64,000 bases of DNA from Salinicola acroporae (GTDB lineage Bacteria; Pseudomonadota; Gammaproteobacteria; Pseudomonadales; Halomonadaceae). Below are positions 36,328 to 44,169 of this stretch, piece by piece. The stretch spans positions 1 to 64,000 of the forward strand of contig NZ_PZJW01000010.1 in NCBI RefSeq assembly GCF_003206615.1. The letters run 5' to 3'. Position 1 is the stretch's first letter; every line of letters begins with the position of its first letter. The notes below the pieces were generated by a model. That model did not search any database, was not told the DNA's origin, and saw only the letters and a program-made list of their open reading frames with translations. Made by a program: the position numbers and the translations under genes.

Positions 36328-36990
36328 ATGAGGGTAATGCTGGTTGAGGACGATCCGTTGCTTGGCGAGGGTGTCGTCGATGTCCTTCAACGCGAACAAA
36401 TGGTGCCCGAATGGCTGACCGAGGGGCGTGGCGTCTGCGAAGCGCTGGAGGGTTCCAGCTTCGATGCGCTGATACTGGATCTGGGATTGCCCGACATCGA
36501 TGGCTTCGAGATCCTCAGGCAGTTGCGGGAGGGGCACAGCCAGATTCCCGTGCTGGTGCTGACGGCGCGGGACGAGGTGGTCGATCGTATCCGCGGTCTC
36601 GACAGCGGCGCGGACGACTACCTCGTCAAGCCTTTCGACAATGGCGAGCTGCTGGCACGTTTGAGGGCGTTGGTCCGACGCAGCGCGGGACGCGCGTCTC
36701 CGATAGTGACGTGCGGCCGGCTGTCGCTGGATCCGGCCGCCCACGAAATAAGCTTCGATCGGGCCGTGGTGGCGCTGGGGCGTCGGGAACACGACCTGCT
36801 TGCCCACCTGATGACGCACCCAGGCCAGGTGTTCACCCGCGACCAGTTGGTGGAAGTGCTCTATGGCTGGGACGCCGAGGTCGAGAGCAACGTCATCGAG
36901 GTCCATGTCCATCACCTGCGGCGTAAGTTCGGCAGCGACGTGGTTGCGACAGTGCGCAACGTTGGCTATCGACTGGGGGCGGTGGGTTGA
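36328..36990 (+). CDS. OmpR-family response regulator (QseB/PmrA-like)
   Basis: 220 residues: receiver domain (1-115) with acidic pocket Glu7-Asp8-Asp9, phosphorylation site Asp51 (LILDLGLPD), Thr in VLTARD and Lys in YLVKPF; winged-helix DNA-binding domain (about 125-218) with LGRREHDLLAHL and NVIEVHVHHLRRKFG. The ATG at 36328 is preceded by GAGAGA; an upstream GTG at 36313 would add five residues. Its stop overlaps the start of the partner kinase gene. Confidence 0.9.
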   Translation: MRVMLVEDDPLLGEGVVDVLQREQMVPEWLTEGRGVCEALEGSSFDALILDLGLPDIDGFEILRQLREGHSQIPVLVLTARDEVVDRIRGLDSGADDYLVKPFDNGELLARLRALVRRSAGRASPIVTCGRLSLDPAAHEISFDRAVVALGRREHDLLAHLMTHPGQVFTRDQLVEVLYGWDAEVESNVIEVHVHHLRRKFGSDVVATVRNVGYRLGAVG

Positions 36991-38384
36991 TCTCGATTCG
37001 CCGCTATCTCAGGCGTGTCCTGCTGTTCTCGGTGACCTTGATCACCACGATCGCGGCGCTCTGGAGCTATCACGACACGCGGGACCAGATCAACGAATTG
37101 TTCGATGCCGAGCTGGCGCAGACCACGCGCACGATGGTGGCGCTCTATTTCGAGTATCGCGGTGGTCAGGGCCGAACCAGCGATGACCTGATCGCCGATC
37201 TACAGATGCAGCCGGTGATGGTCCCCGACAATGCCACCGATGCGCCGACGCCGCTGGGCCATCCGTACGAGAAGAAGTTGGGGTTCCAGATCTGGGACGA
37301 CGACGGCCACGCCCTGTTGGGCATGAGGGCGCCGGGCGTGCTGGATACACTGATCCCCGTGCCGGGTTACGCGCAGACCACGGGTGAACATCACGATTGG
37401 CGGACGTTCACGCTGTACGACGAGGTTCACGGCGTGTGGGCCAGTGCCGCCCAGCGCGACGACGTGCGCGACGAACTGACTTGGCAGATCGCGCTGCGCA
37501 ATCTGATGCCTCCGGTGATCGGGGTGCTGTTGATCGCCCTGCTGATCCCGTTCGTCATCGCCCGTGGCTTCTCTCCCTTGTTGCGTATCAGTCGCCAGAT
37601 CACGGCGCGGCGGCCGAGCTACCTGGAGCCGATCGATGGCAGCGAGGCCCCCGAGGAAATTCGGGGCATGGTCGAGGCGCTGAACGGGCTATTTGGTCGT
37701 CTGGCCGAAACGCTGGAGAAGGAGCGCCGTTTCACCGCCAATGCCGCCCATGAGTTGCGCACCCCTCTGGCTGCGATCAAGGTTCATGCCCAGAACCTGG
37801 CCAGCGATACCACCGAGGAGCGCTCGCAGCGCGGTGCACGCTCCATCATCAACGGTGTCGACCGCATGACGCGGGTCGTCGAACAGTTGTTGACGCTCTC
37901 CCGCCTCGAGAGCGGCGAGGGTATGAACCGGCAGATGGTAGGCCTGAAGCGGTTGGGGCGGGAACTGCAGCGGGACATGCAGCCGCTGGTCGAGCGGCGA
38001 GGCATCCGCTTCACGCAGGAAATTCCCGATGCACTCCAGATTCACAGCTACGAGAACGGCCTCTACGTGCTGCTGCGCAATCTGCTCGACAACGCCCTGC
38101 GTTACACTCCCGAGGACGGCGAGGTGAGATTGCGGATGTGGCAGACCGGGGACCGGCTGCATATCGAGATCGCCGACAGCGGCCCGGGGATAGCGGTCGC
38201 CGAGCGTGAGCGTGTCTTCGAGCGATTCGTGCGCCTGGCGGGACAGCAGACCAGTGGGTCGGGGCTGGGCCTGTCGATCGTGCAGGAACTGGCCGAGAGG
38301 CTTGGCGGGGAGATCCGGCTCGACCAGACGTCGCTGCCGGTCGACAGCGGGCTGAGCGTTCACGTCACGCTGCCGCTGGAGTGA
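36987..38384 (+). CDS. Sensor histidine kinase (QseC/PmrB-like)
   Basis: 465 residues. Two membrane helices (about 10-30 and 170-195) flank a periplasmic sensor region; a HAMP segment follows, then the phosphoacceptor His255 in AAHELRTPL, the N-box NLLDNALRYT, DSGPGI and GSGLGLSIV. The only plausible start is TTG at 36987, which overlaps the regulator stop (TTGA); no ATG or GTG precedes the first helix in frame. Partner of the upstream regulator. The signal is unknown; the family context (metal, cation or polymyxin-like signals) is only suggestive. Confidence 0.9.
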   Translation: MISIRRYLRRVLLFSVTLITTIAALWSYHDTRDQINELFDAELAQTTRTMVALYFEYRGGQGRTSDDLIADLQMQPVMVPDNATDAPTPLGHPYEKKLGFQIWDDDGHALLGMRAPGVLDTLIPVPGYAQTTGEHHDWRTFTLYDEVHGVWASAAQRDDVRDELTWQIALRNLMPPVIGVLLIALLIPFVIARGFSPLLRISRQITARRPSYLEPIDGSEAPEEIRGMVEALNGLFGRLAETLEKERRFTANAAHELRTPLAAIKVHAQNLASDTTEERSQRGARSIINGVDRMTRVVEQLLTLSRLESGEGMNRQMVGLKRLGRELQRDMQPLVERRGIRFTQEIPDALQIHSYENGLYVLLRNLLDNALRYTPEDGEVRLRMWQTGDRLHIEIADSGPGIAVAERERVFERFVRLAGQQTSGSGLGLSIVQELAERLGGEIRLDQTSLPVDSGLSVHVTLPLE

Positions 38385-38434
38385 GGCTGTCGCCGTCTCG
38401 TGCTCCATCGTCGTCCGTCAACAGGAGTTTGCCG

Positions 38435-38755
38435 ATGCTTCGCTTTCTGATCCCCCTCCTGGCCCTGGTCCTGTTCATGGGCTACACGGTCTTCGCCATC
38501 GCGACCAGCGACCAGAGCCTGGGCGCTTTCGCCAGCGAGCTGATGAGTCGGCCGACCACCGCGCTGGTGGTGTTCGACGTCTATCTGGCGCTGCTGCTGA
38601 TCGCGACCTGGATGTTCTTCGATGCCCGTAAGCGGGGCTACGGCGCTGGCTATCTGGCGCTGTTCTACGTCATCACCTTCTGTTTCGGCTCGGCCGGTCC
38701 GCTGGCCTACCTGACCTTGCGTGGCTGGCACGACTATCGCCGGACGCGGCGGTGA
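38435..38755 (+). CDS. Small membrane protein, three predicted helices
   Basis: 106 residues with hydrophobic segments near 2-20, 38-57 and 66-90 and a basic C-terminus (WHDYRRTRR). The ATG at 38435 has AGGAG upstream; a longer reading from the kinase stop was rejected. The arrangement DVYLALLLIATWMFFDARKRG followed by a third helix and a short polar tail recalls DUF2834-type membrane proteins, but I cannot confirm it. 50 nt after the kinase gene, so possibly in the same operon. Confidence 0.65.
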   Translation: MLRFLIPLLALVLFMGYTVFAIATSDQSLGAFASELMSRPTTALVVFDVYLALLLIATWMFFDARKRGYGAGYLALFYVITFCFGSAGPLAYLTLRGWHDYRRTRR

Positions 38756-38773
38756 GTCGCCGCGCCCCGCGCT

Positions 38774-39820
38774 TCATAACGGCGTCTTGCTCTGCTCGCC
38801 GGGAATTTCGCGCACCAGCCGTGGCATCAGGAAGCCGGCGAGACGCTGGCGTAGCGCGTTGATCAATCGACGCGCCTCGGCATCGGGGACGTCGAAATGA
38901 GCGGCGCCCGACACCGGATCGAGCACGTGCAGGTAGTAGGGCAGTACGCCTGCCTCGATCAGCCGTTCCGAGAGCGCGGCCAGCGCTTCCACGTCGTCGT
39001 TCACGCCGCGCAGCAGCACGCTCTGGTTGAGCAAGGTGACGCCGGCCGCCTTCAGCCGCTCGCAGGCGTCGACCACCGCGCCGTCGATCTCCTGGGCGTG
39101 ATTGATGTGCAGCACCATCACCTTCTGCAGGCGCGTGCCGCCGAGCCAGTCGAGTAGGGCGGCGTCGATACGATCGGGTATCACCACCGGCAGGCGCGAA
39201 TGAATTCGCAGCCGCTTGAGATGGGGGATCGCCTCCAGTTGCCGGACCAGTGCCGCCAGCCGACGGTCTGGCGAGGCGAGGGGGTCGCCGCCGGAGAGGA
39301 TCACCTCCTGAATGGAGTCGTCGTGGCGCAGGTAATCCAGCGTCGTGTCCCATTCGCGCATCGACGGAGCGTTGTCGGCGTAGGGGAAGTGACGGCGGAA
39401 GCAGTAGCGACAGTTGATCGCGCAGGTGGGGCTGGCAATCAGCAACGCCCGGCCGGGGTACTTGTGAATCAGCCCCGGCTTGGGCGTGTGGTCGCGCTCT
39501 TCCAGCGGGTCGTCGATGAAGCCCGCAACGGTGTCGCTCTCGGCCTCCAGTGGCAGTACCTGGCGCAGCAGGGGGTCGCCGGGGTCGCCGTGCGTTATCC
39601 GGGACAGATAGGCTTCCGGCACGCGCACGGGAAACAGCGCATGCCCGCGTCGGGCGCCCACCATCCACTCGGGGTCCAGCGCCAGGCGCTGGCACAGCGT
39701 GATCGGATCGCGGATCACCTCGCGCAATTGCCGCTGCCAGTCGCCTTCCGGTGCGATGGCCGCGGCCACGTCGGATACGACCTCTTCGCAATGCACAGCG
39801 ATCGGGGTTCGGGTTATCAT
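38774..39820 (-). CDS. epmB: EF-P beta-lysylation protein EpmB (lysine 2,3-aminomutase type)
   Basis: Radical SAM enzyme that turns alpha-lysine into (R)-beta-lysine for EF-P modification. 348 residues with the cluster-binding CAINCRYC (Cys133, Cys137, Cys140), FSGGDPL-like LSGGDPLASPD, the PLP region and a C-terminal EIPGEQSKTPL typical of EpmB. The ATG at 39820 is preferred over a GTG three codons upstream. Divergent from efp, with a palindromic repeat element between them. Confidence 0.94.
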   Translation of the reverse strand: MITRTPIAVHCEEVVSDVAAAIAPEGDWQRQLREVIRDPITLCQRLALDPEWMVGARRGHALFPVRVPEAYLSRITHGDPGDPLLRQVLPLEAESDTVAGFIDDPLEERDHTPKPGLIHKYPGRALLIASPTCAINCRYCFRRHFPYADNAPSMREWDTTLDYLRHDDSIQEVILSGGDPLASPDRRLAALVRQLEAIPHLKRLRIHSRLPVVIPDRIDAALLDWLGGTRLQKVMVLHINHAQEIDGAVVDACERLKAAGVTLLNQSVLLRGVNDDVEALAALSERLIEAGVLPYYLHVLDPVSGAAHFDVPDAEARRLINALRQRLAGFLMPRLVREIPGEQSKTPL

Positions 39821-39849
39821 GCGGAGCACTCGAAATCAGAGCGCGTGCC

Positions 39850-39995
39850 GAGGAAACTCTGAATCGATGGCCGCGCGAGCGATCCGCCGCGTTGCGCGGT
39901 ACCCGAACACTCTCCTAACACCAGCTTAGGTTTCGTGTTCAGTGTGCCGTGCGCCTTGCGTATCATCTCGCTCGCCTATTGCTTCAGCGCTTCCC
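39850..39995. repeat. MITE-like palindromic element, copy 1
   Basis: About 146 nt. The left end (GGAAACTCTGAATCGATGG) and the reverse complement of the right end (GGGAAGCGCTGAAGCAATAG) are related imperfect terminal repeats, and an inner pair CGAACAC / CGTGTTC continues the palindrome. It shares a clear overall alignment with the copy at 43962-44103, including GCGAGCGA, CGCGTTGCG/TGCGTTACG, CGAACACT, TCGTGTTC, GCCTTGCG and TTCAGCGCTTCC. It contains no gene and lies between the divergent epmB and efp genes. Confidence 0.65.
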
Positions 39996-40058
39996 AACAT
40001 CGCGCGGTTCGGGATTTTTCGTCGCGGACGGCCCGCGAACGGTTACTAGTGAGGAATC

Positions 40059-40625
40059 ATGGCGAACTATTCTACCAACGAATTCAAGGGCGGCCTTAAG
40101 GTGATGCTGGATGGCGACCCGTGCAACATTCTCGAGAACGAATTCGTCAAGCCGGGAAAAGGTCAGGCCTTCAATCGCGTCAAGCTCCGCAACCTGATCA
40201 CCGGGCGCGTCTGGGAGCGCACCTTCAAATCGGGCGAGTCGCTCGAGGGCGCCGACGTGATGGACCTGGACATGGAGTACGTCTACACCGACGGCGACAT
40301 GTGGCACTTCATGAAGACCGATGGCTCCTTCGAGCAGTACGCGGTAGACAAGAAAGCCATCGGCGATGTCGAGAAGTGGCTCAAGGAGCAGGCGGTCTAC
40401 ACCGTGACGTTGTGGAACGATAACGCCATCGCCGTCTCGCCGCCCAACTTCCTCGAGCTCGAAGTGGTCGAGACCGATCCCGGGCTCAAGGGCGACACCG
40501 CCCAGGGCGGCTCCAAGCCGGCGACGCTCTCCTCCGGCGCAGTGGTTCGTGTACCGCTGTTCATCAACCAGGGCGAAGTGCTGAAGGTCGATACGCGCAG
40601 TGGCGAGTACGTCTCCCGAGCCTGA
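40059..40625 (+). CDS. efp: Elongation factor P
   Basis: Relieves ribosome stalling at polyproline stretches. 188 residues, three beta-barrel domains. The lysine to be modified is Lys34 in KPGKGQA, the type recognised by EpmA/EpmB, and both modifying enzymes are encoded nearby. GTGAGGA precedes the ATG. C-terminal sequence [12 protein letters not shown] is the family-typical end. Confidence 0.97.
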   Translation: MANYSTNEFKGGLKVMLDGDPCNILENEFVKPGKGQAFNRVKLRNLITGRVWERTFKSGESLEGADVMDLDMEYVYTDGDMWHFMKTDGSFEQYAVDKKAIGDVEKWLKEQAVYTVTLWNDNAIAVSPPNFLELEVVETDPGLKGDTAQGGSKPATLSSGAVVRVPLFINQGEVLKVDTRSGEYVSRA

Positions 40626-40782
40626 GAGGTTCTTCCTGCGCACGTGCCTGGCGGCGTTGGATTCCGCCTCGACATGCTCATTTGGGAACCACCAGACTCC
40701 GCTGTCTCGTTGGAATCCACCTTGCCAGGCGCGCGCTCGGAGAGAACGCGGCGTTTGCGGAAGAACCCCGATATTGATTCCT

Positions 40783-40810
40783 CGAAAGCCACGCCTGCGC
40801 GTGGCTTTCG
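40783..40810 (+). terminator. Strong hairpin downstream of efp
   Basis: CGAAAGCCACGC-CTGC-GCGTGGCTTTCG, a perfect 12-bp stem with a 4-nt loop, 157 nt after the efp stop. The GTGGCTTTCGTCGTT tail is only weakly T-rich. The stem is symmetric, so it could act on either strand; termination of efp transcription is the likeliest role. Confidence 0.65.
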
Positions 40811-40985
40811 TCGTTAGGGCGTTGTCTTGGGTGGCCGGGACCGTATCGACTGCCATTTGCCGATCGCATCATGTTGGCTACGCTTTGTCTGAAATATGCC
40901 TGCGCTCAACCATACGGTGTTAAAAAACGGCTGGAACGCCAGCCCGAGCTCGGCGCCCCGTCAAGATGCTCATCTACCCCGCGTA

Positions 40986-41014
40986 AACTGGAGTGCCAGC
41001 CCAGTTCTTTTTTT
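40986..41014 (+). terminator. Hairpin with T-run upstream of the SDR gene
   Basis: AACTGG (40986-40991) pairs with CCAGTT (41001-41006), followed by C and seven T. A competing inner hairpin CTGG-AGTG-CCAG overlaps it. It looks like an intrinsic terminator but no annotated gene ends just before it, so it may be a second efp terminator or a leader attenuator. Confidence 0.5.
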
Positions 41015-41104
41015 CGCCGATTTTTTGCCTTGCCTGGCTCTCGCTCGTCGATTTTTCAGACAGAGCTCAGGTCGTTTGCCGGATAGTGAGTGAGGGACAG
41101 TGAA

Positions 41105-41875
41105 ATGGCCAGATTGACGGGACGCAAGGCGTTGATCACCGGCGGCGCCAGCGGTATCGGTCTGGCGACGGTGGAGCGCTTTCTCGCCGAGGGTGCCGAT
41201 GTCGTGATGATCGATTGCGACGCGGAAGCGCTGAGGCGAGAGTCAGCAAGGCTGGACGCCAGCCCCGGCTTGCGCTGCTTCGGCGTCGAGGCGGACGTGG
41301 CGGATGCCGAGAGTGTCGCTGCCGGCGTCGCCACAGCGCTCTCGATGTCAGGACACATCGACGTGCTGGTCAACTCGGCTGGCGTCAATGTATTCAGCGA
41401 CCCGTTGACGACCGATGAGGCGAGCTGGCGGCGCTGCCTGGCGATCAATCTGGAAGGGGCCTGGCATGTGATCCAGGCGCTGCTGCCGGAGATGCTGGCA
41501 CGCGGCTATGGCCACGTGGTCAATATCGCCTCGGTGCACGGCCACAAGATCATTCCCGGCGCCTTTCCCTACCCGGTGGCCAAGCATGGCTTGATCGGGC
41601 TGACCCGCGCGCTCGGCATCGAGTACGCCGCCCGCGGGTTGCGCTTCAACTCGATCTCGCCGGGGCTGATTCGTACCCCCTCGGCCCAGGCGTGGCTGGA
41701 CGGGCTCGACGAGACCGAGCGTCAGCGTCAGATATCTCTGCTGCCGTGCCAGCGTATCGGCGAGGCGGCAGAAGTGGCCAACACCGCCCTGTTCCTGGCC
41801 AGCGACGAGGCGCGCTTCATCAATGCCACCGATATCCTGATCGACGGTGGCCGCAGCCAGGTCTATCACTCGTGA
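41105..41875 (+). CDS. Short-chain dehydrogenase/reductase coupled to epmA
   Basis: 256-residue NAD(P)-dependent oxidoreductase of the classical SDR family: TGGASGIG nucleotide loop, NSAG, Ser in NIASVHGH and the YPVAK catalytic motif, ending with DILIDGGRS. The ATG at 41105 follows GAGGGA; a GTG at 41090 is less likely. Its stop overlaps the epmA start (GTGA), so the two proteins are made together. Substrate unknown. The sequence resembles sugar and polyol SDRs in general; a link to EF-P is only suggested by the coupling. Confidence 0.85.
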   Translation: MARLTGRKALITGGASGIGLATVERFLAEGADVVMIDCDAEALRRESARLDASPGLRCFGVEADVADAESVAAGVATALSMSGHIDVLVNSAGVNVFSDPLTTDEASWRRCLAINLEGAWHVIQALLPEMLARGYGHVVNIASVHGHKIIPGAFPYPVAKHGLIGLTRALGIEYAARGLRFNSISPGLIRTPSAQAWLDGLDETERQRQISLLPCQRIGEAAEVANTALFLASDEARFINATDILIDGGRSQVYHS

Positions 41876-42855
41876 CGACAACGCCCTGGCCAGATGACTG
41901 GCAACCCTCGGCGACGATCGAGACGCTGCGCCAGCGGGCGCGACTGCTGGCGGCGGTACGCGCCTTCTTCGCCGCCCGCGGCGTGCTCGAGGTGGAGACG
42001 CCGGTCCTCGGCCACGCCGGCAGCACCGACCCCCACCTCGACTCGCTCTCGTTGAGCGCGACTACCCCCGCCGGGCGCGAGACGCTGTGGCTGCAGACCT
42101 CGCCGGAGTTCCACATGAAGCGCCTGCTGGCGGCGGGTAGCGGCCCGATCTTCCAGCTCGCCCGCAGCTTTCGCGATGGCGAAGTGGGGCGGCGTCACAA
42201 TATCGAGTTCACCATGCTCGAATGGTACCGCCCGGGCTTCTCGCTGGTGGCGATGATCGACGAGTGCGAGGTGCTGATCCGCGCGCTGGTGCCGGCGGCC
42301 GGCCCGGCACGCCGGCGACGCTATCGCGAGCTATTCCGTGAGGCGCTGGCGCTCGACCCCTTCACCACGCCACTGGCCGAGCTGCAGCGGGTGGCGGGCA
42401 AGCACGGCGGGCTCGACATGCGCGATAGCGATCGCGACGGCTGTCTCGACCTGCTGATGAGTCTGGTCATCGAGCCGACGCTGGGGCGCGACGGCATCGA
42501 CGTGGTGGTTGACTATCCCGCCAGTCAGGCGGCGCTGGCGCGCAAGCGGATCGACGAGGCGGGCACCGAGGTCGCGTCTCGCTTCGAGATCTACCTGCAG
42601 GGCATCGAGCTCGCCAACGGCTATGACGAGCTGACCGACGCCCAGGAGCAGGCGGCGCGTTTCGCCGCCGACAACGCTGTCCGCACCGCCGCAGGTAAGC
42701 CCTCCGTAGCCGCCGACAAGCGCTTGGTCGCTGCGCTTGAGTCGGGCATGCCAGCAGGTAGCGGGGTAGCGCTGGGGATCGATCGCCTGATCCAGCTGGC
42801 GCTGGGCAAGGAATCCCTTGCCGAGGTCATGGCGTTTCCGACGCCGCGCTGCTGA
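41872..42855 (+). CDS. epmA: EF-P lysine ligase EpmA (PoxA/GenX)
   Basis: Class II lysyl-tRNA-synthetase paralogue that attaches beta-lysine to Lys34 of EF-P. 327 residues, lacking the anticodon-binding domain, with motif 2 (FQLARSFRDGEVGRRHNIEFTMLEW) split across the core and motif 3 in GVALGIDRLIQL. The GTG start at 41872 overlaps the SDR stop; no ATG is available near it in frame. Together with epmB and efp it completes the EF-P modification pathway. Confidence 0.93.
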   Translation: MTTTPWPDDWQPSATIETLRQRARLLAAVRAFFAARGVLEVETPVLGHAGSTDPHLDSLSLSATTPAGRETLWLQTSPEFHMKRLLAAGSGPIFQLARSFRDGEVGRRHNIEFTMLEWYRPGFSLVAMIDECEVLIRALVPAAGPARRRRYRELFREALALDPFTTPLAELQRVAGKHGGLDMRDSDRDGCLDLLMSLVIEPTLGRDGIDVVVDYPASQAALARKRIDEAGTEVASRFEIYLQGIELANGYDELTDAQEQAARFAADNAVRTAAGKPSVAADKRLVAALESGMPAGSGVALGIDRLIQLALGKESLAEVMAFPTPRC

Positions 42856-42870
42856 CCGGCCATTGCGCTG

Positions 42871-43821
42871 CTACCACGCTACCCGCCGTCTTTCACCGAA
42901 GGGCCATAGCGTCACGATCTCGCTGAGTAGTTGCTTGGCGGCCGGGGAGAGCGGCCGCTGACGGCGCACGATGACATGGGACTCGGCTTCCCGGAATACC
43001 GGATGATCGACCTCCAGCGCCACCAGTTGGCCGCGCCGCAGTTCGTGCAGTAGCGCCACACTGCCGATGAAGGTCACGCCGTTGCCGGAGCTGACGTACT
43101 GCTTCAGCGTCGCCAGGGAGTTGCTGACCAGGCTGGCATGGAAATGTCGCTTGCTCAGGACTTCCACGGCGTCGATCAGTTGGCGGATGCCGTAGCCGTG
43201 ACCTACCAGGCCCAGGGGCCATTCGAGGATGGCGTCCAGCGCGAGCGGCTGGGGCAACCGAGTGAGCGGATGCTCGGGGTGGACGATGGCGCAGAGCGGC
43301 TGGCGGATGGCGGCCACCGACTCGATGCCGGGAATCAGCCGGGGCGCATAGGCGACGCCGATGTGGGCCTGGCCCTCGTAGACCTGGCGTACCACGTCGT
43401 TGACGCTGGCCAGGGTCATCTCGATCGTCAACTGCGGATGGCGGGCGCAGAAGTCGTTCATCACCCCGCTCATCAAACGGTCGCTGTATCCCTCGCTGAT
43501 CGACAGGCTGATATGGCCGCGCTGCAGGCCGTCCAGTTCGGCCAGCTGTCCGAACACTGTCTGCTCGGCGACATCCCGCTCGCGATAGAAGTCGAGCAGG
43601 ATGTCGCCGGCCTCGGTGGCTCGAACACCGCGGCCATGGCGCTCGACCAGGACCAGGCCGAGCGCCTGCTCGAGCTGGCGGATCTGCCGGCTGATGACGG
43701 AGGGTTCCACATCCAGTCGGTCCGACGCGGTGCGAATCGAGCCGGCCTCGAGCGCCTGCGAGAGGTAATAGAGCCAGCGGCTGTTCAGGTGAGTCGGGAA
43801 TTTGTCGTTGTCATGCGCCAC
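42871..43821 (-). CDS. LysR-type transcriptional regulator
   Basis: 316 residues: N-terminal helix-turn-helix (LSQALEAGSIRTASDRLDVEPSVISRQIRQLEQALG) and a periplasmic-binding-like effector domain. It is divergent from the peptide importer operon that begins at 44170 and two palindromes lie just upstream of its start, the classic layout for a LysR regulator controlling the neighbouring operon. The effector is probably a peptide or amino acid derivative handled by that operon (inference). Confidence 0.88.
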   Translation of the reverse strand: MAHDNDKFPTHLNSRWLYYLSQALEAGSIRTASDRLDVEPSVISRQIRQLEQALGLVLVERHGRGVRATEAGDILLDFYRERDVAEQTVFGQLAELDGLQRGHISLSISEGYSDRLMSGVMNDFCARHPQLTIEMTLASVNDVVRQVYEGQAHIGVAYAPRLIPGIESVAAIRQPLCAIVHPEHPLTRLPQPLALDAILEWPLGLVGHGYGIRQLIDAVEVLSKRHFHASLVSNSLATLKQYVSSGNGVTFIGSVALLHELRRGQLVALEVDHPVFREAESHVIVRRQRPLSPAAKQLLSEIVTLWPFGERRRVAW

Positions 43822-43847
43822 GGGGAGATTCCACAGGAATGGAATTA

Positions 43848-43884
43848 CGAAGCATGCTTCGAGTGTTGCTTTTCAGGCAACACT
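43848..43884. promoter_or_regulatory. Paired palindromes, candidate LysR operator
   Basis: CGAAGCATGCTTCG (43848-43861) is a 14-bp perfect palindrome. It is followed at once by AGTGTTGC-TTTTCAG-GCAACACT (43862-43884), 8-bp perfect arms around 7 nt. The second has interrupted dyad symmetry as LysR-family sites do. They lie 27-63 nt from the lysR start codon on the side facing the importer operon. Confidence 0.5.
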
Positions 43885-43961
43885 AACCTGTCGACGAAAG
43901 TATTGTTTTCCTCCTGGCGGGATCTACTCTCGGTGAGAGCGACAGGTGCCGGGCGGCCATC

Positions 43962-44103
43962 CAGGAAACACTGCATAAATGCCTGAGCGAGCGAATTGCT
44001 GCGTTACGTGGTACTCGAACACTAACCCTATGTCATGTCTCGTGTTCCGTTTTCCATGTGCCTTGCGATTCATCCCGCTCGTCGATTTATTCAGCGCTTC
44101 CTG
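43962..44103. repeat. MITE-like palindromic element, copy 2
   Basis: About 142 nt. The left end reads CAGGAAACACTGCATAAAT and the reverse complement of the right end reads CAGGAAGCGCTGAATAAAT, 16 of 19 identical, with weaker pairing continuing for about 50 nt and an inner CGAACAC / CGTGTTC pair. It aligns along its whole length with the element at 39850-39995. No gene inside. It separates the lysR operator region from the importer operon. Confidence 0.7.
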
Positions 44104-44169
44104 AATCCATAACAACAGCGTCCGTCCCTATCGCCAAAGACAATCATAAGATCGATAACGAGGTTCCTC

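Larger units (their letters stand above)
40626..41104. other. Gene-free stretch between efp and the SDR gene
   Basis: About 480 nt without a convincing gene. It carries a strong hairpin at 40783-40810 and a second hairpin with a T-run at 40986-41014. Two similar phrases, CTGGAACGCCAGCCCGAG (near 40930) and CTGGAGTGCCAGCCCAG (near 40988), look like a small local duplication. The segment nearest the SDR gene probably contains its promoter. Confidence 0.6.
43822..44169. other. Divergent intergenic region lysR / importer operon
   Basis: 348 nt with no gene. From left to right it contains two small palindromes next to the lysR start, about 75 nt of plain sequence, the second palindromic MITE-like element, and a 66-nt segment that must hold the ribosome-binding site and perhaps the promoter of the importer operon. 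Confidence 0.7.
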
